NCBI GenBank assembly: GCA_030065825.1
Contig: JASJCY010000059.1
Location: 1-42,027, forward strand
Direction of reading: 5' to 3'
DNA length: 42,027 nucleotides
From: Nostocaceae cyanobacterium
Lineage (GTDB): Bacteria; Cyanobacteriota; Cyanobacteriia; Cyanobacteriales; Nostocaceae
Both the position numbers and the translations under genes were made by a program. Shown here one piece after another: positions 33,831 to 42,027 of the stretch. The notes under the pieces are model-generated. The model was not told where the DNA came from and did no database searches. It was given only the letters and a program-made list of their open reading frames with translations. How positions within the stretch are numbered: position 1 is the stretch's first letter; every line of letters begins with the position of its first letter.

Positions 33831-34262
33831 GTGAAGTTAGACTCTGTATCCGTGAACTTAGCTGAAGAATCCCCAAGAGAAAGCAAGCCAGTACTCAACA
33901 ACATTGCTGAAACTAACTCTAGTGTCGGTGATGAAATTGATACATCTGCTGAGGTGGAAACCCAAAGTCCTCATAAATTAGAATCGATACCAGTTATTTT
34001 TGCTACTACGTTTGCCACCATCTTTTTGGCAGAAATTGGTGATAAAACCCAGTTATCTACCCTATTGATGAGTGCCGAATCCCATGCACCGTGGGTAGTA
34101 TTTATTGGTTCTGCGGCTGCATTAATTACTACCAGTTTATTAGGAGTGCTTGTGGGTAGTTGGATGGCTAGTCGCTTATCTCCGAAAACCGTAGAGAAAG
34201 CCGCAGGGGTGATGTTGTTATTCATTTCCCTAATGCTATTTTGGGATGTGATCCAAATTTGA
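33831..34262 (+). CDS. Half-size GDT1/TMEM165-type cation exporter, first subunit
   Basis: The 143-aa product has a hydrophilic N-terminus (1-50) and three membrane helices. The signature FLAEIGDKTQLSTLLM (E-X-G-D-K-T) binds the cation. Full-length GDT1/Mnx proteins (UPF0016) have two such modules and export Mn(2+) or Ca(2+), in cyanobacteria at the thylakoid. Here each module is its own gene, so this protein and the one at 34581-34865 must pair, as described for hemi manganese exchangers. The GTG start at 33831 is the only one that keeps the whole frame. The N-terminal extension is unlike the second subunit. Confidence 0.85.
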   Translation: MKLDSVSVNLAEESPRESKPVLNNIAETNSSVGDEIDTSAEVETQSPHKLESIPVIFATTFATIFLAEIGDKTQLSTLLMSAESHAPWVVFIGSAAALITTSLLGVLVGSWMASRLSPKTVEKAAGVMLLFISLMLFWDVIQI

Positions 34263-34283
34263 TTAGCAACTCCCAACTCACAA

Positions 34284-34561
34284 TTCTTGGGCGCAAGCTT
34301 TACACTCACAATTCTTGGGCGCAAGCTTTACACTCACAATTCTTGGGCGCAAGCTTTACACTCATACTTCTTGGGCGCAAGCTTTACACTCATACTTCTT
34401 GGGCGCAAGTTTTCCACTCATACTTCTTGGGCGCAAGCTTTACACTCATAGTTCTTGGGCGCAAGCTTTACACTCATAGTTCTTGGGCGCAAGTTTTCCA
34501 CTCATAGTTCTTGGGCGCAAGTTTTCCACTCATACTTCTTGGGCGCAAGCTTTGCGCCCCT
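34284..34561 (+). repeat. Ten tandem 28-bp repeats between the half-exporter genes
   Basis: Units of the form TTCTTGGGCGCAAGCTTTAC-ACTCA(C/T)A(A/C/G) start at 34284, 34312, 34340, 34368, 34396, 34424, 34452, 34480, 34508 and 34536. A few carry GTTTTC in place of CTTTAC. The last unit runs into a GGGCGCAAGCTTTGCGCCCC hairpin. All three forward frames are free of stops, so spurious open frames appear. The absence of spacers between units rules out CRISPR. Confidence 0.92.
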
Positions 34562-34580
34562 ACTAACTCACAACTCAATT

Positions 34581-34865
34581 ATGGACTGGCATCTTTTAGG
34601 ATTAAGCTTTGTTACGGTTTTTTTGTCAGAGTTAGGTGACAAAAGTCAACTAGCCGCAATCGCACTTTCTGGTCGTTGTCAATCTCCCAAGGCAGTGTTC
34701 TTTGGCACAGCGGGTGCATTATTGTTAACTAGCTTATTGGGAGCATTAGCAGGGGGTGCAGTAGCGGAATTATTACCCACAAGGATACTAAAAGTGATCG
34801 CTGCTGTGGGGTTTGCTGTTCTTGCTACCCGTCTGCTGTTTTTTAACAAAGAAGAAACCGAATAA
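34581..34865 (+). CDS. Half-size GDT1/TMEM165-type cation exporter, second subunit
   Basis: From ATG 34581 (MDWHLLGLSFVTVFLSELGD) the product is 94 aa with three membrane helices. It carries the second-module signature FLSELGDKSQLAAIAL (E-X-G-D-K-S). It complements the first subunit to form the usual pair of inverted modules. A longer frame from 34455 would translate the 28-bp repeats and is not accepted. No strong ribosome binding site is visible; the repeat array just upstream may affect its expression relative to the first subunit. Confidence 0.85.
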   Translation: MDWHLLGLSFVTVFLSELGDKSQLAAIALSGRCQSPKAVFFGTAGALLLTSLLGALAGGAVAELLPTRILKVIAAVGFAVLATRLLFFNKEETE

Positions 34866-34985
34866 TTACTTAATGGTGCTGAAAAATGACCAATGACCAA
34901 TAACCAATGACCAATGACGAATAACAAAGGTTAATTTATACTGCAATTAAGTGAGATTGAGTATTTATTCCCCAAACCCGTTATC

Positions 34986-37154
34986 ATGACCCCACCAATT
35001 GTTAAACGCTACTTGATTGCTTTTGATAAATACAAGTGGATTGGATTAGCAAGTTTTGGTTTAGTGCTAGTGGGGTCAACGGTAGTGGCTATGCAACCCC
35101 AACCACCTGCAATTTTTGTCGCCAACAGCGCACTTACCTACAGTGGTCCACCAGTGTCCTTTTCTGCAACTGGTAGTGAAATTCAACAACAAGGACAGGA
35201 ACTAAGCAAGCAAGTTTTGCTTTCAGATCAAATTATCAAGGCTGTAGGGACAAAATTGGGTCTGAAGCCCAAAGAAATTGGTCAAAATGTGGCGATTAAG
35301 ATGCCGAAAAAGAGCAGTACTGGAGAACTAGAATCTGCAATTATAGAACTTAAATATCAAGATACTGATGGTAAGCAAGCCGAAGAAGTATTACAAGGCT
35401 TAATGAAGGCTATGATTGCCTTGAGTAACGAAATTAATACTCGGCGATTAAAATCAATTATTCAAAAAATTAACGAACGCTTACCAGAAGCAAAAAAAGA
35501 CTTGCAAATAGCAGAACAGAAATTAGAACAGTACGATCGCACCCAAGGACCCGCTATTTTGGCAGCAGAAAATGGCAGTTTGCTAGGTGGAATTACCCAA
35601 AGCCAAAACCAACAGAGACAAATACAATTGGTGCTTTCAGGAATAGATACTCAAATTAACAGTTTAGAGCAAAAGTTAGGGTTAAACGTCAACGAAGCTT
35701 ATGTTTCTTCTGCTTTGAGTGCTGACCCCATTTTAGCGAATTTGCGAGCCCAGATTTATCAGGTGGAGTCGCAAATGGAGGTATTACGTAAAGACTTGCG
35801 TCCTGCACACCCAACCATGGTTCAATTGCGACGTCAGAAGGAAGCTACAGAAACATTACTCCAACAACGAGCTACTGAGGTAGTTGGTGGGGTGGATTCT
35901 ACCGCTCCTTTACCCCAAACTGTATCAGCTATCCGCGCCCAAAGCAACTTAGATCCCGCACGTCAGCAGTTAGCAAACCAACTGGTAGCTTTGCAAACCC
36001 AAAAGGAAACACTCAGACAGCAATTTGCAGACCAAGTCCGAGAAGAAGTACGATTGCGGCAGGAGTATTCTTTAATACCTAATAAGCAATTAGAGCGATC
36101 GCGTTTAGAACAAGGAGTGGCACTGAAAAAAGCCGTTTATGATAGAATGCAGGCAAAGCTAATTGATGCCAGAACCGCAGAAGCAGAAACTGTCAGCAGT
36201 TTGGGTATTGCTAGAGCGCCAATTGCAATTAAAAAAGCCCAACCTCTTCAAAACATACCTCTTACCCTCGGTGTGGGTAGTTTTATGGGATTGCTGGTTG
36301 GTGGTGGTGTGATATTTTTATTGGGTTCTCTAGAAGGAACCTTCAAAACCAAAGAAGATATCCGCAACAGCTTAAAGCAAAGGGAAGTTGCTCTCTTGGG
36401 AGAAATACCTTCGATGCCCTTAGAAGAGTGGGAGCAACACATGCTACCAGTTATATTTTCCGTAGATTCTCCCTATTTGGAGTTCTATGAAAAGTTCCGC
36501 AGTAATTTGCGCCGTATTGCTGGTCATGAAGCAAAGGTAATTTTAGTTGCTAGCACTGGTAGTGATGAAGGGAAAACACTGACAGCTTATAACTTGGGTA
36601 TAGCTTCTGCCCGTGCGGGCAAACGTACCTTAATTATCGAAACAGATTTGCGATCGCCCTCAGACTGTCAATCACTGAAAATAACCCTCGATCCAGATGC
36701 CTCTGCTGAACCCCTACGTTATTACAGCAGTTTAAGCGATTGTATCCGTTTGGTACCGGATGTAGAAAATTTATATATTGTTCCCAGTCCAGGTCCTGTA
36801 CGTCAATCAGCGGCAGTGCTTGAATCTAGCGAAATCCGACGATTAATGGAGGATGCCCGTCAAAGGTTTGATTTAGTAATATTAGATACTAATGCTCTTA
36901 GTTTATCTAACGATGCCTTGTTAATTCAGCCCTACAGTGATGGGATAGTATTGGTAGCCCGACCTCATTATACTGAAGAAAATGTCTTAGGTGAAGCCAT
37001 TGACGAATTTATGGAATCGGAAATGGAATTGTTGGGTGCAGTCATCAACGGTGCTGATATTGAGGTTTCTTCCTCCCTCATAGATACGCGATCGACAATT
37101 CCCTATTCTGAGGCAGAAGTAGCTTCAGGAGTTTCACCAGGAGCTAATAATTAA
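34986..37154 (+). CDS. Wzc-like polysaccharide chain-length protein with BY-kinase-type ATPase
   Basis: The 722-aa inner-membrane protein has a TM helix near 18-36, a large periplasmic part with coiled coils (about 130-410), a second TM helix (about 425-448) and a cytoplasmic P-loop ATPase (about 490-690). Walker A is ASTGSDEGKT (about 522-531), Walker A' is LIIETDLRSP and Walker B is LVILDTN. In classical BY-kinases A' reads (I/L)D(A/T)D and a C-terminal Tyr cluster is phosphorylated. Here A' has Glu in place of the first Asp, and the C-terminus has only isolated Tyr. The protein may regulate exopolysaccharide length without normal tyrosine autophosphorylation. No glycosyltransferases are adjacent. 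Confidence 0.85.
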   Translation: MTPPIVKRYLIAFDKYKWIGLASFGLVLVGSTVVAMQPQPPAIFVANSALTYSGPPVSFSATGSEIQQQGQELSKQVLLSDQIIKAVGTKLGLKPKEIGQNVAIKMPKKSSTGELESAIIELKYQDTDGKQAEEVLQGLMKAMIALSNEINTRRLKSIIQKINERLPEAKKDLQIAEQKLEQYDRTQGPAILAAENGSLLGGITQSQNQQRQIQLVLSGIDTQINSLEQKLGLNVNEAYVSSALSADPILANLRAQIYQVESQMEVLRKDLRPAHPTMVQLRRQKEATETLLQQRATEVVGGVDSTAPLPQTVSAIRAQSNLDPARQQLANQLVALQTQKETLRQQFADQVREEVRLRQEYSLIPNKQLERSRLEQGVALKKAVYDRMQAKLIDARTAEAETVSSLGIARAPIAIKKAQPLQNIPLTLGVGSFMGLLVGGGVIFLLGSLEGTFKTKEDIRNSLKQREVALLGEIPSMPLEEWEQHMLPVIFSVDSPYLEFYEKFRSNLRRIAGHEAKVILVASTGSDEGKTLTAYNLGIASARAGKRTLIIETDLRSPSDCQSLKITLDPDASAEPLRYYSSLSDCIRLVPDVENLYIVPSPGPVRQSAAVLESSEIRRLMEDARQRFDLVILDTNALSLSNDALLIQPYSDGIVLVARPHYTEENVLGEAIDEFMESEMELLGAVINGADIEVSSSLIDTRSTIPYSEAEVASGVSPGANN

Positions 37155-37247
37155 GGTTTAAGGGAATATCAGAAAATAAATTATCCCACATTGTAGGGGC
37201 GCGGAAACCGCGCCCCTAGGAATCATGTCGTTGGTAAATTCACTTTT

Positions 37248-37430
37248 ATAGCGCTTTTCAGTTGAGTGTAGGTGCGCAGCGACTTCCCGTAGGGTGGTAC
37301 ACAATAAAACCTCACCCCCTTCCCCTCTCCTACCCTACGGGAAGCCACTTTGTGTCTATAGCAAGGAGAGGGGTGGCTTTAGCCGGGGTGAGGTTAAGTC
37401 TGTATTACACCCAACTGAAAACTGCTATAT
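37248..37430. repeat. Complete dispersed palindromic element
   Basis: Outer ends are ATAGCGCTTTTCAGTTGAGT and its inverse, ACCCAACTGAAAACTGCTAT. Inside is the CCTCACCCC...GGGGTGAGG palindrome shared with 1-137 and 7351-7512. At about 183 bp and without coding capacity, it looks like a MITE. Confidence 0.65.
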
Positions 37431-37474
37431 TTGCAAGTTTCTAACGCACCCTAAAATACTGCTATACCCGTAAA

Positions 37475-37674
37475 TTTTTGTGAATTTTTTCAAAAAGTGC
37501 TTCCAATCCAAAATCTGGAAAATTATTGAGAATTTATATCATCAGGGTCACGAAATTAGAGGGTTTACAAGTTATGTTTTTCTGCTATAATGAGAGTATC
37601 CGTGGGTTCACCCTGCGATTTTTTATGTTATAGTTTCTTGACATTAAGAATAATATAATTCCATGACATTTAGG
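37475..37674 (+). repeat. Diverged, inverted copy of the 262-bp unit
   Basis: Its reverse complement aligns along ~200 bp with the tandem units at 4147-4910. Shared words include TGTCAAGAAA, GCAGGGTGA, TATAGCA, TGTAAACCCT, TTCTCAATAAT and GCACTTTTTG. The promoter boxes are kept despite strong divergence elsewhere. Confidence 0.75.
37564..37591 (+). promoter_or_regulatory. Sigma-70-like promoter in the diverged unit
   Basis: TTTACA (37564-37569), a 16-nt spacer and TATAAT (37586-37591) with TGC before it, exactly as in tandem units 1 and 2. It is followed by GGGTTCACCC and, after TGCGA, a TTTTTT run. Confidence 0.6.
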
Positions 37675-37745
37675 AATTAAAAATAGAAACCGGGTAAAAG
37701 ATCAATTTCCTACATAGTCGAACACAAACCCGGTTTCTTACATCT

Positions 37746-38894
37746 TTACTTCGGCAAAACTTGCTCCAGCACTTCCAAGAGGCGATCGACATTTTCCTTG
37801 CGGCTATTAAAGCCCATGAGTCCAATTCGCCACACTTTACCGCCAAGTTCGCCTAAACCACCGCCAACTTCCACATTATGCTCTAACAGTAACTGCTTAG
37901 CAACAGCCTTGCCATCCACACCTTCGGGAATCCTCACAGTGGTAAGAGTCGGTAAGCGATATTCTTTCTCCACATGCAGAGTCAATCCAAAATCTTCCAA
38001 GCGTTCCCAGAGATACTCAGCATTTTGTTGGTGACGCTGCCAACAATTTTCTATACCTTCTTCTCCGATTAACCTCAGTGATTCCCGCAGGGCATAATAA
38101 AGATTAATGGGGGCAGTATGATGATAAACCCGTTCGCTACCCCAATACTTACCCAACAAATTCATATCTAGATACCAGTTAGGCACCTTACCTTGGCGTT
38201 TTTGCAACTTCTCCCTTGCCCTAGAACTCATGGTAAAAGGAGAAGCACCAGGAGGACAGCATAACCCTTTTTGGCTACAGCTATAAGCTAAATCTACTCC
38301 CCATTCATCCAAGAATAAGGGAACCCCACCCAAACTAGTAACCGTATCTATGAGTAACAAACAGCCAAATTCCCGGCATAATTCTCCTACCCCTTCCAAA
38401 GGTTGACGGGCACCAGTGGAAGTTTCCGCATGAACCAGCGCCAAAATAGCCGGACGATGGGTTTGTAGCGCACTACGGAGTTCATCCAGGGAGAAAACCT
38501 GTCCCCAGGGTTTGGTAATAGTGCGCACATCTCCACCATAGCGTCCCGCCATATCCACCAGGCGATTGCCAAAGTAGCCCATTACACCAACTAATACCAC
38601 ATCACCGGGTTCCACAGAGTTAGCAATGGTAGCTTCCATAGCTGCAGTACCCGTACCACTAACAGCAATAGTTAATTCATTTTCAGTTTGCCATGTATAG
38701 CGCAATAGAGACTGAATCTCATCCATCAGTGCCAGAAAAGCTGGATCTAGGTGTCCCACAGGGGCAGTATTCATCGCTTGTAGCACCGCAGGATGGGCAT
38801 TAGCAGGTCCAGGTCCCAACAGTAAGCGGCTTGGTATTTCCAGAGGAGATACTTGCAAGTGTTGGCTGTTATTGATAGAGATTGTTTGCGTCAT
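37746..38894 (-). CDS. Alanine-glyoxylate/serine-pyruvate-type aminotransferase (class V)
   Basis: The 382-aa PLP enzyme has the family's N-terminal LLLGPGPANAHPAVLQAM, the cofactor-binding VSGTGTAAMEA, the Asp of LIDTVTSLGGVP and the Schiff-base Lys209 in SCSQKGLCCPPG. The Arg of VWRIGLMG near the C-terminus binds the substrate carboxylate. These enzymes transfer an amino group to glyoxylate or pyruvate; in cyanobacteria this serves glycine/serine metabolism in photorespiration. The exact donor cannot be told from sequence. The gene is single, leftward, with only repeats downstream. Confidence 0.93.
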   Translation of the reverse strand: MTQTISINNSQHLQVSPLEIPSRLLLGPGPANAHPAVLQAMNTAPVGHLDPAFLALMDEIQSLLRYTWQTENELTIAVSGTGTAAMEATIANSVEPGDVVLVGVMGYFGNRLVDMAGRYGGDVRTITKPWGQVFSLDELRSALQTHRPAILALVHAETSTGARQPLEGVGELCREFGCLLLIDTVTSLGGVPLFLDEWGVDLAYSCSQKGLCCPPGASPFTMSSRAREKLQKRQGKVPNWYLDMNLLGKYWGSERVYHHTAPINLYYALRESLRLIGEEGIENCWQRHQQNAEYLWERLEDFGLTLHVEKEYRLPTLTTVRIPEGVDGKAVAKQLLLEHNVEVGGGLGELGGKVWRIGLMGFNSRKENVDRLLEVLEQVLPK

Positions 38895-39502
38895 TATCCG
38901 TTATCAGCTATACATTCTTGAGCAAGGAATAATTTAGAGTGTGAAAGCTAGAGGGCGAGGGCACTAAGATGTTGTGCTTTTAATTTGTATTATAGGGCAG
39001 GCAGGGATGCGTACCCCACAAGAGTTATAGCAAAATTTAATATGTAATTTAAATGCCGTCAAAAGTCAAAAGTGAGGCAGTACGGTCTCGGGGAGTAACT
39101 ATCGCTTCCCGTAGGGTACCAAGGGCAAAAGCAGGCTTTGCTAATGTGGTTTTGCACCATGGGCAGCTGACAGCTACCGTTAACTCAACCGTATTGTTTT
39201 ATAAGTGGTTAGTTTATTTCCGCTCACCTGTACTACAATCAAAGATCCACTAATTAGGGCTACTTTCAGCGCTAATCTGCCGGAACCTTGAATTGTCAAC
39301 TCGCAGAATATGTCGCCGTTAATACTTCATGAAATACAGTTGTGGGGAAAATTAAACATTTGGGATACTCTCTCTTCAAAGGAGCCTGGTACAATCATGT
39401 ACATCCTTAATAAATATTTTTTACACTGACAAAGATTATGCAACCGCCTAGTCATTAAATCTGTTGAATCTCAACTCAAGTTATCAAAGAGTAGATATTA
39501 AC
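38895..39502. other. Intergenic region upstream of the cotransporter gene
   Basis: I see no supported gene. A GGGCAGGCAGGGATGCGTACCCCAC hairpin-type repeat is present near 38996-39020, and a CGCTTCCCGTAGGGTAC repeat near 39103. The frame at 39053-39253 runs through these repeats and has no recognisable features. Confidence 0.5.
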
Positions 39503-41743
39503 ATGAAGTTTACATCCAAACAGCACTTAGAGGAAAACCCTCAGGACTCAAAATCAGTGGAAGTCAAATCTTCTGGCTTAGGCACATTCGGTGGAGTTTA
39601 TACGCCCTCAATCCTGACAATTTTGGGCGTGATTATGTATTTGCGGTTTGGTTGGGTGGTGGGAAATGTGGGGTTGTTGGGTACTTTGCTCATTGTTACC
39701 CTTGCCACATCCATTACTTTGCTGACTGCACTATCAGTTTGTGCGATCGCCACCGATAGAGTAGTGCGGGTAGGTGGTGCTTATTACATGATTAGCCGTT
39801 CCCTAGGGATTGAAGTAGGGGGGGCAGTGGGAATTTCCCTTTACTTTGCCCAAGCAGTATCAGTTGCCTTGTATACCATTGGTTTTGCTGAAAGTGTTGT
39901 CAAAACCTTCGGGATGAATCAAACCTATGTGGCTTTAATCACAACAATTTTGGTAGCGATTTTGGCTTTGACTTCTGCTGAGATTGCAGTTAAAGCTCAA
40001 TATGTGATTATGGGGGCGATTGTGCTTTCCCTAGTGTGTTTGGTTTTTGGACCGAGTCTACAAGATGTGACACCGCAAGGATGGGGTATACCGGAAAATG
40101 GAGAATCTTTCTGGGTAGTTTTTGCTGTATTTTTCCCCGCCGTCACTGGTATTATGTCGGGGGTGAGCATGTCAGGGGATTTACGTAATCCCAGCCGTTC
40201 TATTCCTACTGGAACCTTGGCAGCGGTGGGTACGGGATATTTAGTTTACATGCTTTTACCGTTACTTATTGCCACCCGTGCAGATACAGCGACTTTGGTT
40301 GATGAACCCCTAGTCATGAAAATGATGTCTCTATGGCAACCCGCAATTTTATTGGGTGTCTGGGGAGCAACCTTATCTAGTGCATTGGGTAGTATTCTTG
40401 CTGCACCCCGCGTCCTGCAAGCATTGGCAAGGGATGGAATTTTACCATCTTGGATGTCCTTTTTAGGAAGAGGTAGCGGTAAAAATGACGAACCACGCAT
40501 GGGGACTTGGGTGACATTGAGTGTAGCAATTGCTGCTGTATGTATTGGGGATTTAAACTTAATTGCCCCAGTACTGACAATGTTTTTCCTCACCACATAC
40601 TTAGTTTTAAACGTTTCTGCCAGTATTGAAGGATTTCTGCAAAGCCCCTCATTTAGACCTAGTTTTAAAGTACATTGGGTTTTATCCTTATTGGGAGCAA
40701 TTGGTTGTTTAGGGGTAATGCTGCTGATTAATCCAATTGCTACCGTAGTTGCAGCTGGGATTGTACTAGCAATATTCTTTTGGTTACAGCAACGAGAATT
40801 AACTACCACCTGGGGAGATGTGCGTCGGGGAATCTGGATGGCATTACTACGGACAGGTATTTATCAAATTGATAGCGTCGAGGATACTAAAAACTGGAGA
40901 CCGAATGTACTGGTATTTTCCGGTTCCCCGAGTAAGCGTTGGTCTCTAATTCAGCTAGCAAATGCCCTGACCCATAAACGAGGATTTATCACCGTATCCA
41001 GCGTTTTACCTAGTGGTTCCCGAGACTTAGCACAACAAAGCGACCTGGAAAATACAATTAGCGAACACCTGAAAAAGCAACAGGTACAAGCACTAGTGCG
41101 GGTTGTCACAGCACCAGACCCCTTTGAGGGGATGTTACAGCTGGTGGAAGCATATGGATTAGGTACCCTTGTACCCAACACCATCTTATTGGGAGATAGC
41201 GAAGATACAAGCAGACGGGATAACTACTGCAATATGATTGCCCAACTCCACTATGCCAAACGTAGCGTTATGGTTTTACGGGAAGATCCCGAACGTGGTT
41301 TTGGAGAATATCGTCGTATAGACGTATGGTGGGGAGGAATGCAAGCTAATGGTAGTTTAATGCTGCTACTTGCTTACCTATTGCGTTCTACGATTGAATG
41401 GCGTGATGCTCAAATATATATCAAATTAGTCGTTCCCAACCAAGCAGCTGCAAAGGATGCCAAAGACAACTTAAACACCATGCTGAATCAGCTACGTATT
41501 TCAGCCATACCATCGGTAATAGTTGCTGACGACCGTCCCTTTGAAAGAATTTTACACGAGTCATCTGAAGATGCAGACGTGATTTTCCTGGGAATGGCGA
41601 CTCCCACAGAGCAAAATTTCACAGAATATTACGAACAACTGCACAATCGTACAGCTAACCTTCCCACTATTATTTACGTTATGGCAGCAGCTGATTTCCC
41701 CTTTATGGAAATCTTAAGTGAGGATTTTGCAACTAGGAGTTAA
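39503..41743 (+). CDS. SLC12-type cation-chloride cotransporter (APC superfamily)
   Basis: The product from ATG 39503 is 746 aa. It has about 12 membrane helices (residues ~28-430) starting with the family motif LGTFGGVYTPSILTILGVIM, then GGAYYMISRSLG and FFPAVTGIMSGVSMSGDLRN. A long cytoplasmic C-terminal domain follows (about 455-745; RPNVLVFSGSPSKRW, DVWWGGMQANGSLMLLLAYL), as in eukaryotic Na-K-Cl and K-Cl cotransporters. It likely moves Cl(-) with K(+)/Na(+), or amino acids; the ion cannot be assigned. An in-frame TTG at 39464 would add 13 residues without support. No partner gene is nearby. Confidence 0.87.
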   Translation: MKFTSKQHLEENPQDSKSVEVKSSGLGTFGGVYTPSILTILGVIMYLRFGWVVGNVGLLGTLLIVTLATSITLLTALSVCAIATDRVVRVGGAYYMISRSLGIEVGGAVGISLYFAQAVSVALYTIGFAESVVKTFGMNQTYVALITTILVAILALTSAEIAVKAQYVIMGAIVLSLVCLVFGPSLQDVTPQGWGIPENGESFWVVFAVFFPAVTGIMSGVSMSGDLRNPSRSIPTGTLAAVGTGYLVYMLLPLLIATRADTATLVDEPLVMKMMSLWQPAILLGVWGATLSSALGSILAAPRVLQALARDGILPSWMSFLGRGSGKNDEPRMGTWVTLSVAIAAVCIGDLNLIAPVLTMFFLTTYLVLNVSASIEGFLQSPSFRPSFKVHWVLSLLGAIGCLGVMLLINPIATVVAAGIVLAIFFWLQQRELTTTWGDVRRGIWMALLRTGIYQIDSVEDTKNWRPNVLVFSGSPSKRWSLIQLANALTHKRGFITVSSVLPSGSRDLAQQSDLENTISEHLKKQQVQALVRVVTAPDPFEGMLQLVEAYGLGTLVPNTILLGDSEDTSRRDNYCNMIAQLHYAKRSVMVLREDPERGFGEYRRIDVWWGGMQANGSLMLLLAYLLRSTIEWRDAQIYIKLVVPNQAAAKDAKDNLNTMLNQLRISAIPSVIVADDRPFERILHESSEDADVIFLGMATPTEQNFTEYYEQLHNRTANLPTIIYVMAAADFPFMEILSEDFATRS

Positions 41744-42027
41744 AAGTTAGGAGTTAAAAATTAGGAGTTAGAGGTTGTTTGAAAAATATTGTTATTAACC
41801 CTCTTCTGTCACTCTGGGAAGAGAAAAATAAATGTAGGTTGGGTAGAACGAAGTGTAGACGACGGTCGGGAGGCTTCTCGTAAGCGAAGCTTTCTCGAAG
41901 ACGTGTTACTAGATAGCTAATTCTCTAACTATTTCCGCACAAATCTTAACAAATCGCACAAAAATTACCTAGACTAGAAATCATTGACTGTTGAATACTG
42001 GTTGATTGTATACTATACGATATACAC
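41744..42027. other. End of window, no gene seen
   Basis: Short decayed AGGAGTTAAAAGTT heptamer-type repeats occur at 41735-41775 and a palindromic repeat (CTTCTCGTAAGCGAAGC) near 41872-41890. The rest is AT-rich without an open frame. Confidence 0.6.

Larger units (their letters stand above)
37155..37745. other. Intergenic region with two repeat families
   Basis: No gene. It contains a TAGGGGCGCGGAAACCGCGC palindrome (37194-37217), the complete palindromic element at 37248-37430, the diverged 262-bp-unit copy at 37475-37674, and a GAAACCGGGT/ACCCGGTTTC inverted pair (37686-37737). Confidence 0.7.

Noticed and set aside
34284-34561. Possible CRISPR array
   Set aside because: The 28-bp units are directly joined with no unique spacers, and no cas genes are in the window.
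34241-34580. Open frames through the 28-bp repeats, including an extended start for the second half-exporter
   Set aside because: They translate non-coding tandem repeats; family similarity begins at MDWHLLG.
39053-39253. 66-residue frame upstream of the cotransporter
   Set aside because: It runs through dispersed repeats, has no ribosome binding site and no recognisable features.

Overview
The window comes from a filamentous, probably heterocyst-forming cyanobacterium (Nostocales type). The evidence is scattered GCGATCGC (HIP1) octamers, heptanucleotide tandem repeats, many short palindromic intergenic repeats, the photosystem II subunit gene psb30 and a thylakoid-lumen-type pentapeptide protein. 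Species cannot be named from the sequence.

Layout. 1-3730: a palindromic repeat, a coreless IS200/IS605-type element, an orphan hicB antitoxin and mutS. 3731-4945: intergenic DNA with three tandem ~262-bp units, two of which carry a good promoter; a diverged inverted fourth copy lies at 37475-37674. 4946-9246: one STAND (NACHT-WD40) protein now split in two reading frames, with a 548-bp gap packed with repeats. 9247-10232: repeats. 10233-12341: a TPR-CHAT protease lipoprotein.

12800-27611 is the most interesting part: a RiPP (ribosomally made, post-translationally modified peptide) locus. The rightward genes encode an IS630-type HTH regulator, a C39-peptidase ABC exporter, an HlyD-type adaptor and a parvulin-like isomerase. 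The leftward genes encode six double-glycine leader peptides (one only 56 aa), a phosphotransferase-fold kinase, a HopA1-family protein, and two adjacent proteins that each join a PqqD-like recognition domain to a haem-oxygenase-like domain. A kinase plus HopA1 pair is the hallmark of class V lanthipeptides and thioviridamide-type peptides. Here the kinase carries Asn in place of both expected catalytic Asp residues, and it is joined by the tandem oxygenase-like proteins. The inferred flow is: precursor is bound through its leader, modified by kinase/HopA1 and possibly the oxygenase-like pair, cut after Gly-Gly by the C39 domain, and exported. Precursor cores fall into Cys/Thr/Ser-rich ones (likely ring-forming) and Cys-free ones.

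28271-42027 is mostly housekeeping: a ribosome-hibernation/cold-shock fusion, a pentapeptide protein, recJ, psb30, a YkgJ cysteine-cluster protein, two half-size GDT1/Mnx-type cation exporters separated by ten 28-bp repeats, a Wzc-like chain-length/ATPase protein, a class V aminotransferase and an SLC12-type cotransporter. No tRNA, rRNA or CRISPR array was seen.
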